In this document: positions 23,485 to 32,950 of the stretch, piece after piece
Layout: the number at the start of each line of letters is the position of its first letter
Position numbering within the stretch: the stretch's first letter is position 1
Assembly: GCA_903813345.2 (NCBI GenBank)
Contig: CAIIXF020000012.1
Span: 5,437,318 to 5,501,317, forward strand
Reading direction: 5' to 3'
Origin: Owenia fusiformis
Lineage: Eukaryota > Annelida > Polychaeta > Sabellida > Oweniidae
DNA: 64,000 nucleotides
Translations under genes and position numbers: made by a program
The notes under the pieces: model-generated
The model's input: the letters and a program-made list of their open reading frames with translations, nothing else
The model's database searches: none
Told to the model about the DNA's origin: nothing

Positions 23485-23683
23485 TTATACAATAAACAGA
23501 ATCTCAGAGAAAGGGAGGGATCTCAGAGACTTAAGATGTCTGTTGACTATAACAAAAGGCATAGAACCCAACTTCTCCCTGAGCTTCAGAAAGGTCAAGT
23601 GGTATATATCAAAGACAAAATGAAACATGGTCAGGTCACTGAAGCAGTCAAAACCAGATCATATAATATACAAACGAACGGTA
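23485..23683 (+). pseudogene. pol: Ty3 integrase C-terminal tail, runs into the gap
   Basis: After a stop at 23484 the coding similarity continues with MSVDYNKRHRTQ and GQVVYIKDK, the usual C-terminal DNA-binding tail of Ty3 integrases, then is cut by the run of N. Confidence 0.6.
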
Positions 23684-24183
23684 NNNNNNNNNNNNNNNNN
23701 NNNNNNNNNNNNNNNNNNNNNNNNNNNNNNNNNNNNNNNNNNNNNNNNNNNNNNNNNNNNNNNNNNNNNNNNNNNNNNNNNNNNNNNNNNNNNNNNNNNN
23801 NNNNNNNNNNNNNNNNNNNNNNNNNNNNNNNNNNNNNNNNNNNNNNNNNNNNNNNNNNNNNNNNNNNNNNNNNNNNNNNNNNNNNNNNNNNNNNNNNNNN
23901 NNNNNNNNNNNNNNNNNNNNNNNNNNNNNNNNNNNNNNNNNNNNNNNNNNNNNNNNNNNNNNNNNNNNNNNNNNNNNNNNNNNNNNNNNNNNNNNNNNNN
24001 NNNNNNNNNNNNNNNNNNNNNNNNNNNNNNNNNNNNNNNNNNNNNNNNNNNNNNNNNNNNNNNNNNNNNNNNNNNNNNNNNNNNNNNNNNNNNNNNNNNN
24101 NNNNNNNNNNNNNNNNNNNNNNNNNNNNNNNNNNNNNNNNNNNNNNNNNNNNNNNNNNNNNNNNNNNNNNNNNNNNNNNNNNN
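23684..24183. other. Assembly gap (500 N)
   Basis: Exactly 500 undetermined bases, a conventional placeholder length, so the true size is unknown. The missing end of Ty3 pol and the 3' LTR are expected here. Confidence 1.
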
Positions 24184-24447
24184 TCCCAAAGTTATATAGA
24201 GATATGTTGATCGGTTTTGAAAAAAACACAATTTATAGTAATAAATAAGCATATTTTCATTCGTTTTTTAGTCTCGCCAACTTTATTGTTGCAGCTTTAG
24301 AGAAATAATTGGCACCAATACTGCTTTAAGAAGTAATCTAAAATTATTTCCAATCTATGTGGGGAATTGTAATATAAAGAATGTAATGATACAATACTAT
24401 TTGGAATTTTAAATATGGCTTTGTTGACCCCTACCCCTTAGAAATAT
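24184..24447 (-). repeat. Inverted copy of the 40.3-40.8 kb repeat
   Basis: Read on the minus strand it begins CTAAGGGGTAGGGGTCAACA and ends with ATATAACTTTGGGA. The same sequence lies in plus orientation at 40503-40755, about 16 kb away, with roughly 75-80% identity. No coding capacity. Confidence 0.7.
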
Positions 24448-24544
24448 GAGAAAGTGAAGGTGGCACAATTAGATCAGAAATTCTATAATGAGTACTAAAA
24501 TACTTCTCCAAGTAGCATTTTTAAAATGTATGTGTGATATATAG

Positions 24545-25010
24545 AGGTAATTTAATGGGAGGGATGGAATATGAATTTTATTCTGAGGGAAAATATGATA
24601 TTGGCCAAGGAAAACATCATATTGACTGAGGGCAATAGCCCGAGTGTTAATATGATAGTTCTCGAGGCGAATAAAATATTCCACCAACACCATCAATATC
24701 CTATTCATTAAATTGTTTTTTTTTTCTGAAACATAAAAATCAAGAGAAATCCCCGGCAATGGTTCTGATATAGGATCTGATATGTGATTTAGGCTGATAC
24801 AGGATCCAATACATATAGGTTATTTACTGGGAGGGATTGGATAAGGGTTTTATTCCGAGGGACAATATAATATTGACCGAAGGGTAATATGATATTGACC
24901 GAGGGAGCGCAGCGACCGAGTGTCAATATCATATAAACCAAGGTCAATATCATATTTTCCAAGGAATAAAACCCATATTCAATCCCGACCAGAAATAACC
25001 TATTTATTCC
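24545..25010. repeat. Two related palindromic elements
   Basis: The right element is clear: arms at 24816-24858 and 24960-25003 are inverted (ATAGGTTATTTACTGGGAGG and the partner ending in AAATAACCTAT) around a core with GAGGGAGCGCAGCGACCGAG and several ATATGATATTGACC words. The left element (24545-24715) is a diverged relative with the same GGGAGGGATGGAATA start. Foldback/MITE type, no genes. Confidence 0.65.
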
Positions 25011-25079
25011 ATAATACACCCCTCTAAACTGCTACATTTGGATAATGCAAAAAACGGGAAAAAATAACCGGGAAACCGA

Positions 25080-25215
25080 AAATAGGTTAATATGCTCTAA
25101 TACGATTTTTTCCCGGGGACAATACGATTTTTTCATGTAATACGCTCTAATACGATTTTTTTTCCCGGGGACAATACGATTTTTTCATGTAATACGATTC
25201 AATACGATTTTTATT
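25080..25215 (+). repeat. ~50-bp tandem repeat
   Basis: About 2.5 copies of a unit combining CTAATACGATTTTTTCCC, CGGGGACAATACGATTTTTT and CATGTAATACG. Confidence 0.75.
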
Positions 25216-25999
25216 CCTTCATATTTCCCTGGGAAAACAGTAGTATTATGGAATAAGGGATCTTATATTGGAATCTAGCTATAATATGGGATCTTTTGAA
25301 TATCAATTCTATTCCCTGTTTATTTCCCAGGGAAAACATGCTATTATGGAATAATGTTATAATTTTGTAATGATCAACTGTTTTTTTTAATTTTCTGGAT
25401 GCCTTTGTTAGTCTAAAGGGTCATTTCTTCATGTTAAATTCTTGTTTTTATATTTTTATTTTTCTAAAATTTTATCAAGAATTTCTCTTTATAAGTCAAT
25501 GTCTTGCGATTCTTATTCAGATGCATCAGTCTGCATTTGTATGCTCATTATTTAATTTAATATATCCTTAAAAGTACAATAATTTACATTCCAATGATGC
25601 CTTGAAGCATGAGCTCTGTCTAGTCCAGCATAGCTTACCCAGGCAGGCACATGTGCATTTTATCAGCTAAGTGATTCCTTCCAGAGGGAACAGGTAATTG
25701 CTATTGAGTCTATGCTGTCAATCTTAAAACTAAATATAGTTTAATAGGGAGTAGCCATATCAGCATCTTCTATACCCCCCCCCCCCCCCCTATAATCATT
25801 CAATAGGGACAATTGACGTTACATACTTATTCACATAGCACTCCTAAATGCACTGTTTACCACTGAAGGAATCCTACAGACGATTTAATTCACATGTGAC
25901 TCTTAAATACACCTTTACCCATGAAATAATTCTCACTCGGTTCAGCTGCATCTTCGAGGATGTGTTGTAGAGCTGTAAGCTGTTTGTGCTTCCGAGGAA
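25216..25999. other. Non-coding, one weak exon-like stretch
   Basis: No confident gene. On the minus strand 25997-25900 encodes a hydrophilic stretch containing KHKQLTALQHILEDAAEP that looks protein-like and ends near a GT (GGTAAAGGTGT). It adjoins the inverted repeat block at 26000-26137. It may be an exon relic, but the product is unknown. A C-run occurs at 25777-25790. Confidence 0.3.
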
Positions 26000-26137
26000 A
26001 ATTCTTATTACTCCAGTAAAATCTTAAAAAATAAATGAAAAAATTGCACACCAAAGTAAACCTACTGTAATCAATAGCCATTGGTAATTAAAACAACATA
26101 TCAAAAATCTAGAAAAATCTAAGAAGTGGAAGACTAA
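26000..26137 (-). repeat. Left member of an inverted repeat pair around the PIN/CXC locus
   Basis: Read on the minus strand, GTCTTCCAC, TTTTTCTAGATTTTTGATAT, GTTGTTTTAATTAC and GGCTATTGATTACA occur in the same order as on the plus strand at 32282-32416, at roughly 90% identity. The pair points outward on both sides of 26908-30760. Confidence 0.65.
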
Positions 26138-26907
26138 GAATTCAAGGGATTAAGATACCCCCCTTAACCATCCCCTAAATCTCAATGATATATTTTTGAA
26201 AAATCCCATTTGGCTCTCATTACAAAATTGATAGTTCTCCTTTTCAAAATGCATTAGAGACATATTAAAATTAATATATCTATTCAAAAAAAAATTGAAA
26301 ATATTCAGAAAATGTATTTTTTGTGTATCTTTATACCCTACTTGTGTTATTTTTGGATCATTTTTCACTTTCTTTATGTATAACTCTATTATCAGGCTTC
26401 ATGTTGACTTGCAAAAATTCATGCTAGCTGAACTACTGTCAAAGATTAGGCATGGTCAATATCAAAACTTAAGCTTGATTGGTTTGTCAGAAAAAAAATG
26501 CTAAAAATACCATAAATGTGTTAGCTTTTCAGGTCCGATTTTAGGGTCAGGATTAGCTTGACCCTATAATTTTTGCATTTAAAGTATATCAGATAAATAG
26601 TTCTCTTTTTATTGTACTATTGATATAAGCAATTGAAAAGAATATGATTTTGTGGATAAATGGAACATTGGAAAGTGCATAAAACTGATTCTGACATCAA
26701 TGGAGGGGGGGTGGACAATTTCAGCTTTTCGCATAACATTTCTTACTTTGCTTCGGCTAGGATACAAATTGCCTTTTTATATTGAGAGATGACTTTCTAA
26801 AATACACAATACTCATATATACACCATGTCGATATTATGAATGCTTAAAAAACTTTTCATTTTGAATTTTTAATAATACTATGTCTATTTTTGCTGTATG
26901 AACGCAA
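26138..26907. other. 3' flank of the PIN/CXC locus
   Basis: AT-rich, no gene recognised. No obvious terminal repeat of a transposon was seen. Polyadenylation-type words are too common in this composition to assign. Confidence 0.4.
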
Positions 26908-29900
26908 TTACACTGTATCTATATCAGTTTCATCAATTGTAATTGTGTTTGCACAAATGCCCCTACATTCTGAACAAGCAAGGCTACATTCCATGCCATT
27001 CTTGCGACATGTACATCGCATGCTCGTGCATCCTGTTTTACAGTTGCATCGCACCATTTCAAGAACATTTTTCGGAGCAACTGGTATTGTTCTTCCCACT
27101 GGACGGTAGTTGCTGTTCACAACTTCCCATCCCCACTGCTCAGGAGGTAATTTGTTGCCCATCCAGTCCTGTATTTGGTGAAAAACCCGGTAACAATGTA
27201 GCTTTGCGGCATTGGATGTAGGTGGAAGAGACTGGAGTTCAACAATGGAAGCCTTCTTTTTGCTAGACTTTTCCGTGAATTTTTTAAGGCGAATAAAATC
27301 TAGTGTATCTCCTTGTTTTCCATTGTATATTGACACCAGTGCTTGCTCTCCTGCAAGTGCAATTGTGTCATGATCTGCTTCATGGTTCATGAACATACAA
27401 GCATTTTGAAAGAAGGCTTCATTTTGTTGGACTAACTTCAGTGACATCCTTTTGCCTATGCCGTATAGGCGAGATGTTGTGTCACATCCAAGGAAGGCAT
27501 GGATGAAAAGAATAGTGTTGCAGACATTTGCACAAAGGACCTCACATGTTTTTCTAATGTTCCATATCTTCACCTGACTAGGTGTTTTCGGTTCTGCCCT
27601 GAAGTAAATGTTGTGTTTGATTTCCTGGCCATGGTATAGTAACAGAACCAGTAAATCAGTATCGTCACCAACTAAAACCGTCTCAGATTCTTCTGCTGTA
27701 GCTATAGCTGTCCGAACAATAAGAAGGTCAGCATCACCTTCTGCATGATAGACTGTAACTCCGGCTTTTTGAAGGGCTTCTGAAAGAAGATTTATGAAGT
27801 TCTGTTTGTTTCTCTTGTTTTTTAGGAACTCTTCTTTCTTAATCAGGGGACTCATTGTGCTTTGGAACTCAACAACAGTAGGTGCTACACCATATCTTCT
27901 CACATGTGTTGAATCTTTTGTAGTGGGTTCATTACTATACCTATCAAAGACAACTTTCACATTGTTTCCATAACGAAGTTGAACATAGTATACATATGCA
28001 CTCAATATGTTTTCCCAGGTATTGTCCTTCTTCCATGGCATTCTGTGTTTTAGCGCTCCTCCGTCCAAAACGTGACATTGATTCAACCCCATCTCTTCCT
28101 CAGTAGTTTGAGCTTTTATCCACAATGCTTCCATGAGTTGTGCCTTGACAGCTGGTCTCATTACATGCTTGGCTTCAAACAAAGATGTAGGATATGAGCA
28201 TAGCTCATATGTGAAAATCTCCGATAGACTTTCATTTCTGCTCCCAAGTGTGATAATACGTTGGAATAACAACTGAGGGTCAACATGCACATTCTCGTCA
28301 TTGATCTTGACCTTTGGCTTTGTTGTCATGGTCACTGCTTGGTTTTTTCTTTTGAATGAATATTGTTCTACCTTTTGTCCTTCCATACTTGATAGGATTT
28401 CTTCACCTATACTTCTTGCATTAAATGCATTTACATTTGAGGATCCTTCCACTCCAGTTGATATATTTCTCAACACTGTGTCTGAATGGCAGAATGGGTT
28501 ATGCTCAGATAGATATGAGTGGATTGCCATAGCATCTTTCATATCTCTTGTTATTCTTGATTTTGTAGTTTCTTTATGTTGTTCGCTAGTTTCATATGCC
28601 AAGTTAGTATATGTTTGCATGGCCTGGTTCATTTCATTGCATGTTGGTGCTGATAGAATCCATATTGTTCTCTGTTGTTCTGTGAGGCCTTTACCTCGCG
28701 TCAGTCCACCTGTTGACTTCATGCTCCTCATTAATGTCTGCTCAATGACAAGATCTACTGACAGTCCTCCCCATGAGTGATTGGATCTTCTTAACACATG
28801 GTAGCCATTCATGAATTGCTGATATACTTCAGGGTGTGTTTGATCAAGCTTCAACATCTTTTGTAGGTACAGGTATACTGATTTCATGTACAGGTTGTGT
28901 CCTGAAGATGCAAAATATGGCAACATTTTCCGTAAAGAGTCCAAATGCAGCTTCCAATTTCCTGTCCTCTCTCCCTTTGTAAATGCTTTTAAGATGTCCA
29001 CCATTTCCATGAACTGTAGCCATAACAATGCTGTTGTGTTGTTAGTCAATGAATTCTTTTCTGTGATCAGTTTCTGTTCAAAATCTCTAATGATTGCTAC
29101 ATCTACTTCTGTTGGCATTGTCCCAGAGCTCAAATGTTTTACAATCTCACCAAGGGGTGCATAATGATTATCAGGCATGTCAGAATTATTGTTTTCATCT
29201 TTGGTTGAGATATTATAGATATTATCTACGAGAAGAGCATTTAGAGCAAGATCAACCAGGAGGTACCCACGTTTTGCTCTATTGACCAACTTTCCTGACA
29301 ACATATTTGAAATGGTATTTTCTGCGTATGCCTCCTTCAGTACCCTCTCCAGACCGGAACCTTCCATCAAGTGCCCTATAGAGCCAAGGAAACTCATTTC
29401 CGTATGAAACCCACCTAACCGTACTACTATGGAACTTATGTGTGTATTTCCTTGATCAGCATCTATAATCTGGCTAGCCTTCCACCAAAGGGGCTGGTCA
29501 AATGTAATGACTGGCGTGCATTTATTTCTTGATGCATGTGTAGCTACATATTCCAAAGTTGAGAAAATGCAAGTTAGATCACTTGGATTCATATCTATGA
29601 AAGGCATGAAAATGATAGATGATTCACCTGGATGTTCACTTTGATGCACCATTTGCATAAGACCTGACCACATAGGCATTGCATGCCTGAAGAGAAGTGA
29701 TGATTTCCACACCAAGTCAAACTCTTTTAATGGATCAATCATATCTGCACTTACTGTTAGTTGTTCATATGATGTTAGCTTCCCAAACTGTTCTCCCCCA
29801 AAGTAAAAGTTTGTATTGATGCGGCCTGCGGCTTCAATATCTTCTGTCGTCACTTCAACTCTCTTGACTAATTTCTCGAGGTTGATTTTTGGAGTGGCCC

Positions 29901-30012
29901 CAAAAATTATTCCCATCCCATGAAAAGTTCCCTTTCCATCTAATGTTCTGGTATTATGGTCTGCATTGTCTGCAGCATATTGAATAATACTTCCACAGGA
30001 TGCTATCTCCAA
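26908..30012 (-). CDS. PIN (FEN1/asteroid-like) and CXC-domain protein, multicopy-family type
   Basis: Intronless 1034-codon frame. Near its N-terminus it has ADNADHNTRTLDGKGTFHG, a hallmark of a large uncharacterised metazoan family known to this reader from cnidarian, mollusc and fish gene sets. A FEN1/asteroid-like PIN core lies at about residues 750-850: AEGDADLLIVRTAI (~757), VLVGDDTDLLVLLL (~782) and HAFLGCDTTSRLYGIGK (~842), whose acidic residues fit a metal-dependent nuclease site. The C-terminus (~986-1025) is a CXC/tesmin-TSO1-like cysteine region (CNCKTGCTSMRCTCRKNG, then more Cys pairs), usually DNA-binding. The preceding frame (29954-30760) encodes the family's N-terminal zinc region. 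The intact length suggests recent constraint or recent duplication. Function unproven. Confidence 0.75.
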   Translation of the reverse strand: MEIASCGSIIQYAADNADHNTRTLDGKGTFHGMGIIFGATPKINLEKLVKRVEVTTEDIEAAGRINTNFYFGGEQFGKLTSYEQLTVSADMIDPLKEFDLVWKSSLLFRHAMPMWSGLMQMVHQSEHPGESSIIFMPFIDMNPSDLTCIFSTLEYVATHASRNKCTPVITFDQPLWWKASQIIDADQGNTHISSIVVRLGGFHTEMSFLGSIGHLMEGSGLERVLKEAYAENTISNMLSGKLVNRAKRGYLLVDLALNALLVDNIYNISTKDENNNSDMPDNHYAPLGEIVKHLSSGTMPTEVDVAIIRDFEQKLITEKNSLTNNTTALLWLQFMEMVDILKAFTKGERTGNWKLHLDSLRKMLPYFASSGHNLYMKSVYLYLQKMLKLDQTHPEVYQQFMNGYHVLRRSNHSWGGLSVDLVIEQTLMRSMKSTGGLTRGKGLTEQQRTIWILSAPTCNEMNQAMQTYTNLAYETSEQHKETTKSRITRDMKDAMAIHSYLSEHNPFCHSDTVLRNISTGVEGSSNVNAFNARSIGEEILSSMEGQKVEQYSFKRKNQAVTMTTKPKVKINDENVHVDPQLLFQRIITLGSRNESLSEIFTYELCSYPTSLFEAKHVMRPAVKAQLMEALWIKAQTTEEEMGLNQCHVLDGGALKHRMPWKKDNTWENILSAYVYYVQLRYGNNVKVVFDRYSNEPTTKDSTHVRRYGVAPTVVEFQSTMSPLIKKEEFLKNKRNKQNFINLLSEALQKAGVTVYHAEGDADLLIVRTAIATAEESETVLVGDDTDLLVLLLYHGQEIKHNIYFRAEPKTPSQVKIWNIRKTCEVLCANVCNTILFIHAFLGCDTTSRLYGIGKRMSLKLVQQNEAFFQNACMFMNHEADHDTIALAGEQALVSIYNGKQGDTLDFIRLKKFTEKSSKKKASIVELQSLPPTSNAAKLHCYRVFHQIQDWMGNKLPPEQWGWEVVNSNYRPVGRTIPVAPKNVLEMVRCNCKTGCTSMRCTCRKNGMECSLACSECRGICANTITIDETDIDTV

Positions 30013-30760
30013 AATGTGCCTTGAGTCTCTCCTTCATGTAGCGACAACTGAAAGGCTCCTGGCCTTCTAAATACTCATTCATTTTTTCCAATGTGTCCTC
30101 AATTGAAATTTGCTCATCTTCTGTTTGCTCTAGATATTTTACTACCATTTTAAAAGCATTCTCCCTTTCTTCTTCTTGTGGCCTTCCCACATTTTTATCC
30201 TTTGAACGACCCTTTTCAAAAACGCGGGGCATATCCTTACCAGTTCTAAAATTTGTGGCACATATTTTATGGCACACAGCATCTGCTGCTGGAAGGTCTG
30301 GACAAAAAAGCAACCGATCTTTTACTTCATTGCTCCATGTCGAATTAAGTTTGTCACATGCTTTTAAATATGTGGAACTATAGTCTAGGGTCATTACAGG
30401 GATGAGTTTGAAATCAGTCTTTCTTCCTTGATATGGGTCACCCTGTCCACAAAATAGGCAATTTATCTTATAACTGAATTTGACTTCTTGAGATCTTAGA
30501 TTTTTGGAAGCTCTTTCTGTAGGTGCACTTAGTCTCAGTTTCAAGGCAGATATGACATTAGTATTTGTATACTCTTTTCTACAATGAACACGAACAACTT
30601 GCCCAACTGCTATAGTGAAGCTATCGTCTCTAGCATTAATTGCCTTTTGTAAACCTGACACGCCCTTTTCACCCAGTTTTACAGTTGGCACAGTACTGTC
30701 ACAGAGTGTTTTATTACAAAGTATACACTCATCATTATCCACATCCATCATCTCAGCCAT
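29954..30760 (-). CDS. N-terminal zinc-binding region of the PIN/CXC family protein
   Basis: A 268-codon frame starting MAEMMDVDNDEC at 30760. Cys/His pairs CILCNK, VHCRKEY, CLFCGQGD and VCHKICATNF suggest one or two treble-clef-like zinc sites, and a basic/acidic helical linker follows. It ends in LKAHFGDS (the family usually continues into a further region here), after which the frame runs into a nonsense tail. The next frame picks up at the ADNADHN motif. This looks like an internal deletion of perhaps 150-200 codons with loss of frame, so full-length product is not expected. Start choice: first ATG of the open frame, upstream stops nearby. Confidence 0.65.
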   Translation of the reverse strand: MAEMMDVDNDECILCNKTLCDSTVPTVKLGEKGVSGLQKAINARDDSFTIAVGQVVRVHCRKEYTNTNVISALKLRLSAPTERASKNLRSQEVKFSYKINCLFCGQGDPYQGRKTDFKLIPVMTLDYSSTYLKACDKLNSTWSNEVKDRLLFCPDLPAADAVCHKICATNFRTGKDMPRVFEKGRSKDKNVGRPQEEERENAFKMVVKYLEQTEDEQISIEDTLEKMNEYLEGQEPFSCRYMKERLKAHFGDSILWKYYSICCRQCRP

Positions 30761-30947
30761 AATTACGATTTCTACTTAACTACTTAACTACTATAGTATC
30801 CTTGTATATCTTATCTATTCTAACTAAATTATATAAACTACACTAAACTTTCTCAACTAATTTATATTTTAGCTTAGCTGATTGCTATAAATGGCTCCAT
30901 ATGACTGAATAGCTATATGTGTATCAACAAAGTTACTCAACCTCACC

Positions 30948-31195
30948 ACAAAATGTGAACTGGAGGATACTGCACCACAAATGTGGACTAGGGGATACCG
31001 AATCCCAAATGTGGACTTGGGGGTACCGCAACACAAAATGTGAACTGGGGGATACCGCACCACAAATGTGGACTTTTGGGTACCGCATCACAAAATGTGG
31101 ACTTGGGGATACCGCACCACTAAATGTGGACTTGGGGATACCGCACCACTATATGTGGACTTTGGGATACCGCACCACTAAATGTGGACTTGGGG
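30948..31195 (+). repeat. 31-bp minisatellite upstream of the PIN/CXC locus
   Basis: About eight imperfect copies of a unit made of GGGGATACCGCACCAC and AAATGTGGACTT. It starts about 190 bp upstream of the minus-strand start at 30760, so it occupies the promoter region. Polymorphic length would be expected. Confidence 0.9.
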
Positions 31196-32281
31196 ATTCA
31201 GCTTGTTTTGGGACAATTAATTCAAAATCATACCTATGTCCAAATACAGCTAACCAACTTTTCAGCTCACCTATCCGCACAGATTTTCAGCTCAGCTCAT
31301 CAGCTCTTGACAGCTTAATCAGCAAGGCATTAGACGTCTGACAATGATGTTTATTGAAGTATTACAACTATAACTGAACCTAATTACATCATTTATCTTT
31401 GATTTATCTTTGAATAATCAACTTATTCCTAGGAATGCAGATTGAATTTGCAATCACATCAATGATATTTTGAGTTTAATTGTAACATCCAAATTATGCT
31501 TGTAATTTGGTAAAATGAAATATCATATAGGTAATATTTAATATTTAAAAATACTGGATGAACATTAAGCATACAAATATTAAGCATACAATATATTATT
31601 GCACACATTGATGATCTAAGGCACGAATGCTAATTTTCGACCAATTTAACATCCTACACGCCATGCTCATCCTGTATTATAAGTGTTTTCAGAACATATG
31701 CACTATACTATTTGTGTTTATTGTGATCTGTTACTATGGCAACCCCTGGACCAATCATGTTCAGACTCACCATATTAAAGGATAACATCGATATCCGTAA
31801 GCTCTACGAATATGACTGTAAATGATTCTGTAAAAATGACATTTTAAGAAAACTATCACCAAAAAGTGCCACGCCCCTTTTGAGTAGATAGAGTGGTAGT
31901 CACCTAATAGAATGGAGTCCAGAGTCAAAGGTACCATATAATTCATCATATTAATCATGTTATCTTATTAAACACTCCCCAAATATGTTTTTAGAGTAAC
32001 TTAATGTTCATTTTAAATGATTTGAAGAGAAATGGCAACATCTGTTGTTATAGGATGCTTCGGTTTTACCTGAAATATCAAAGATTTTGAGCAATTAAAT
32101 TGTGTTGCTATGGTAACCAATAGACCAATGAATATCAAATTTGCTGTGACAACTAACCATATATGGATGCATGATCCCTGAATATATTATTGTGATTGGA
32201 GTTATATAACAGAAATTATTAATGTTTATCATAGCACCCCCTCATAAAATTACCACAGGGGGTATGCGTGTTGATTTTAAG
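31196..32281. other. Non-coding, repeat words shared with other elements
   Basis: No gene recognised. AAAAAGTGCCACGCCCCTTT at about 31862 recurs in the long-TIR element (15609, 15979, 19910) and at 50700. AGCACCCCCTCATAAAATTA at about 32233 is an inverted relative of sequence at 50340-50371. The stretch therefore looks like an eroded interspersed repeat. Confidence 0.45.
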
Positions 32282-32416
32282 GTCTTCCACTACTTACATT
32301 TTTCTAGATTTTTGATATGTTGTTTTAATTACAGATGGCTATTGATTACACTAGGTTTACTTTGGTGTGCAATTTTTTCATTTATTTGTGAATATTTACA
32401 ACGGTTTTACTGGAGT
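32282..32416 (+). repeat. Right member of the inverted repeat pair around the PIN/CXC locus
   Basis: Inverted partner of 26000-26137. The block contains a splice-acceptor-like TTTTAATTACAG, followed by ATGGCTATTGATTAC, so it may be a duplicated exon boundary and not a transposon end. Confidence 0.6.
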
Positions 32417-32950
32417 ATATATGATTTATTCATGAAGGGATTATTTATTTTATTTGTTTACCCCCCTGTCCCACTCCGTTCATGAGTATATACTCACTTA
32501 CTCCAAAAGTAGTTCATAAAGCAAACCTTTTAAAGCCATGGCAAGATTCTACAGTTGATACATTTCACCCGTTTCTCTGAGGGTTAAGAAACTGTATAAT
32601 GTTTGTGGTTTGTGCTCCCAAGGAGAATTTTAATCTACAGTTGTACCTTAACCTCCCCTCACCCCATCCATTAACAAAGGAGGAAAATTCTTATATGACT
32701 TATCCCTCCCCAATTCATCGATAGAGGATGGCTAATGGACATGATGGCTGATGGTGCTCCCAAGGAGAATTTTAATCTACCTTAACCTCCCCCTCACCTC
32801 ATTCATTAACAAAAGGAGATGTCTCCACCTGCCATTTGCTACAGATGTCGACCATTGACTGCCAACTGCCAACCCTCTAACACCATCGACAAAATACTAT
32901 AACAAAATGAGATAGACAGCAGTCACTTATTCCAAAAGTATTTCTAATAA

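Larger units (their letters stand above)
5710..23683 (+). mobile_element. Ty3 LTR retrotransposon (K02A2.6-like), opened by nested insertions
   Basis: The parts in order are: 5' LTR, primer site, gag with two zinc knuckles, protease, reverse transcriptase, RNase H and integrase, all on the plus strand. The order protease-RT-RNaseH-integrase is diagnostic of Ty3-type elements. The coding sequence is interrupted at 8490-9222 and at 9361-22406, and continues afterwards with uninterrupted homology. Frameshifts near 7466 and 7950 and stop codons at 8039 and 23098 make it inactive. The 3' end runs into the gap. Confidence 0.85.

Noticed and set aside
23536-24252. Open frames crossing the run of N
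   Set aside because: They are open only because undetermined bases contain no stop codons.
24816-25215. CRISPR-like array (short repeats with regular spacing)
   Set aside because: The units are palindromic or tandem without unique spacers, and the genome is eukaryotic.
28301-28780. Long plus-strand open frame opposite the PIN/CXC gene
   Set aside because: It is the antisense of a well-supported minus-strand coding frame and shows no motif of its own.
30919-31341. Open frame rich in Gly/Asp/Thr/Trp repeats
   Set aside because: Product of the 31-bp minisatellite reading.
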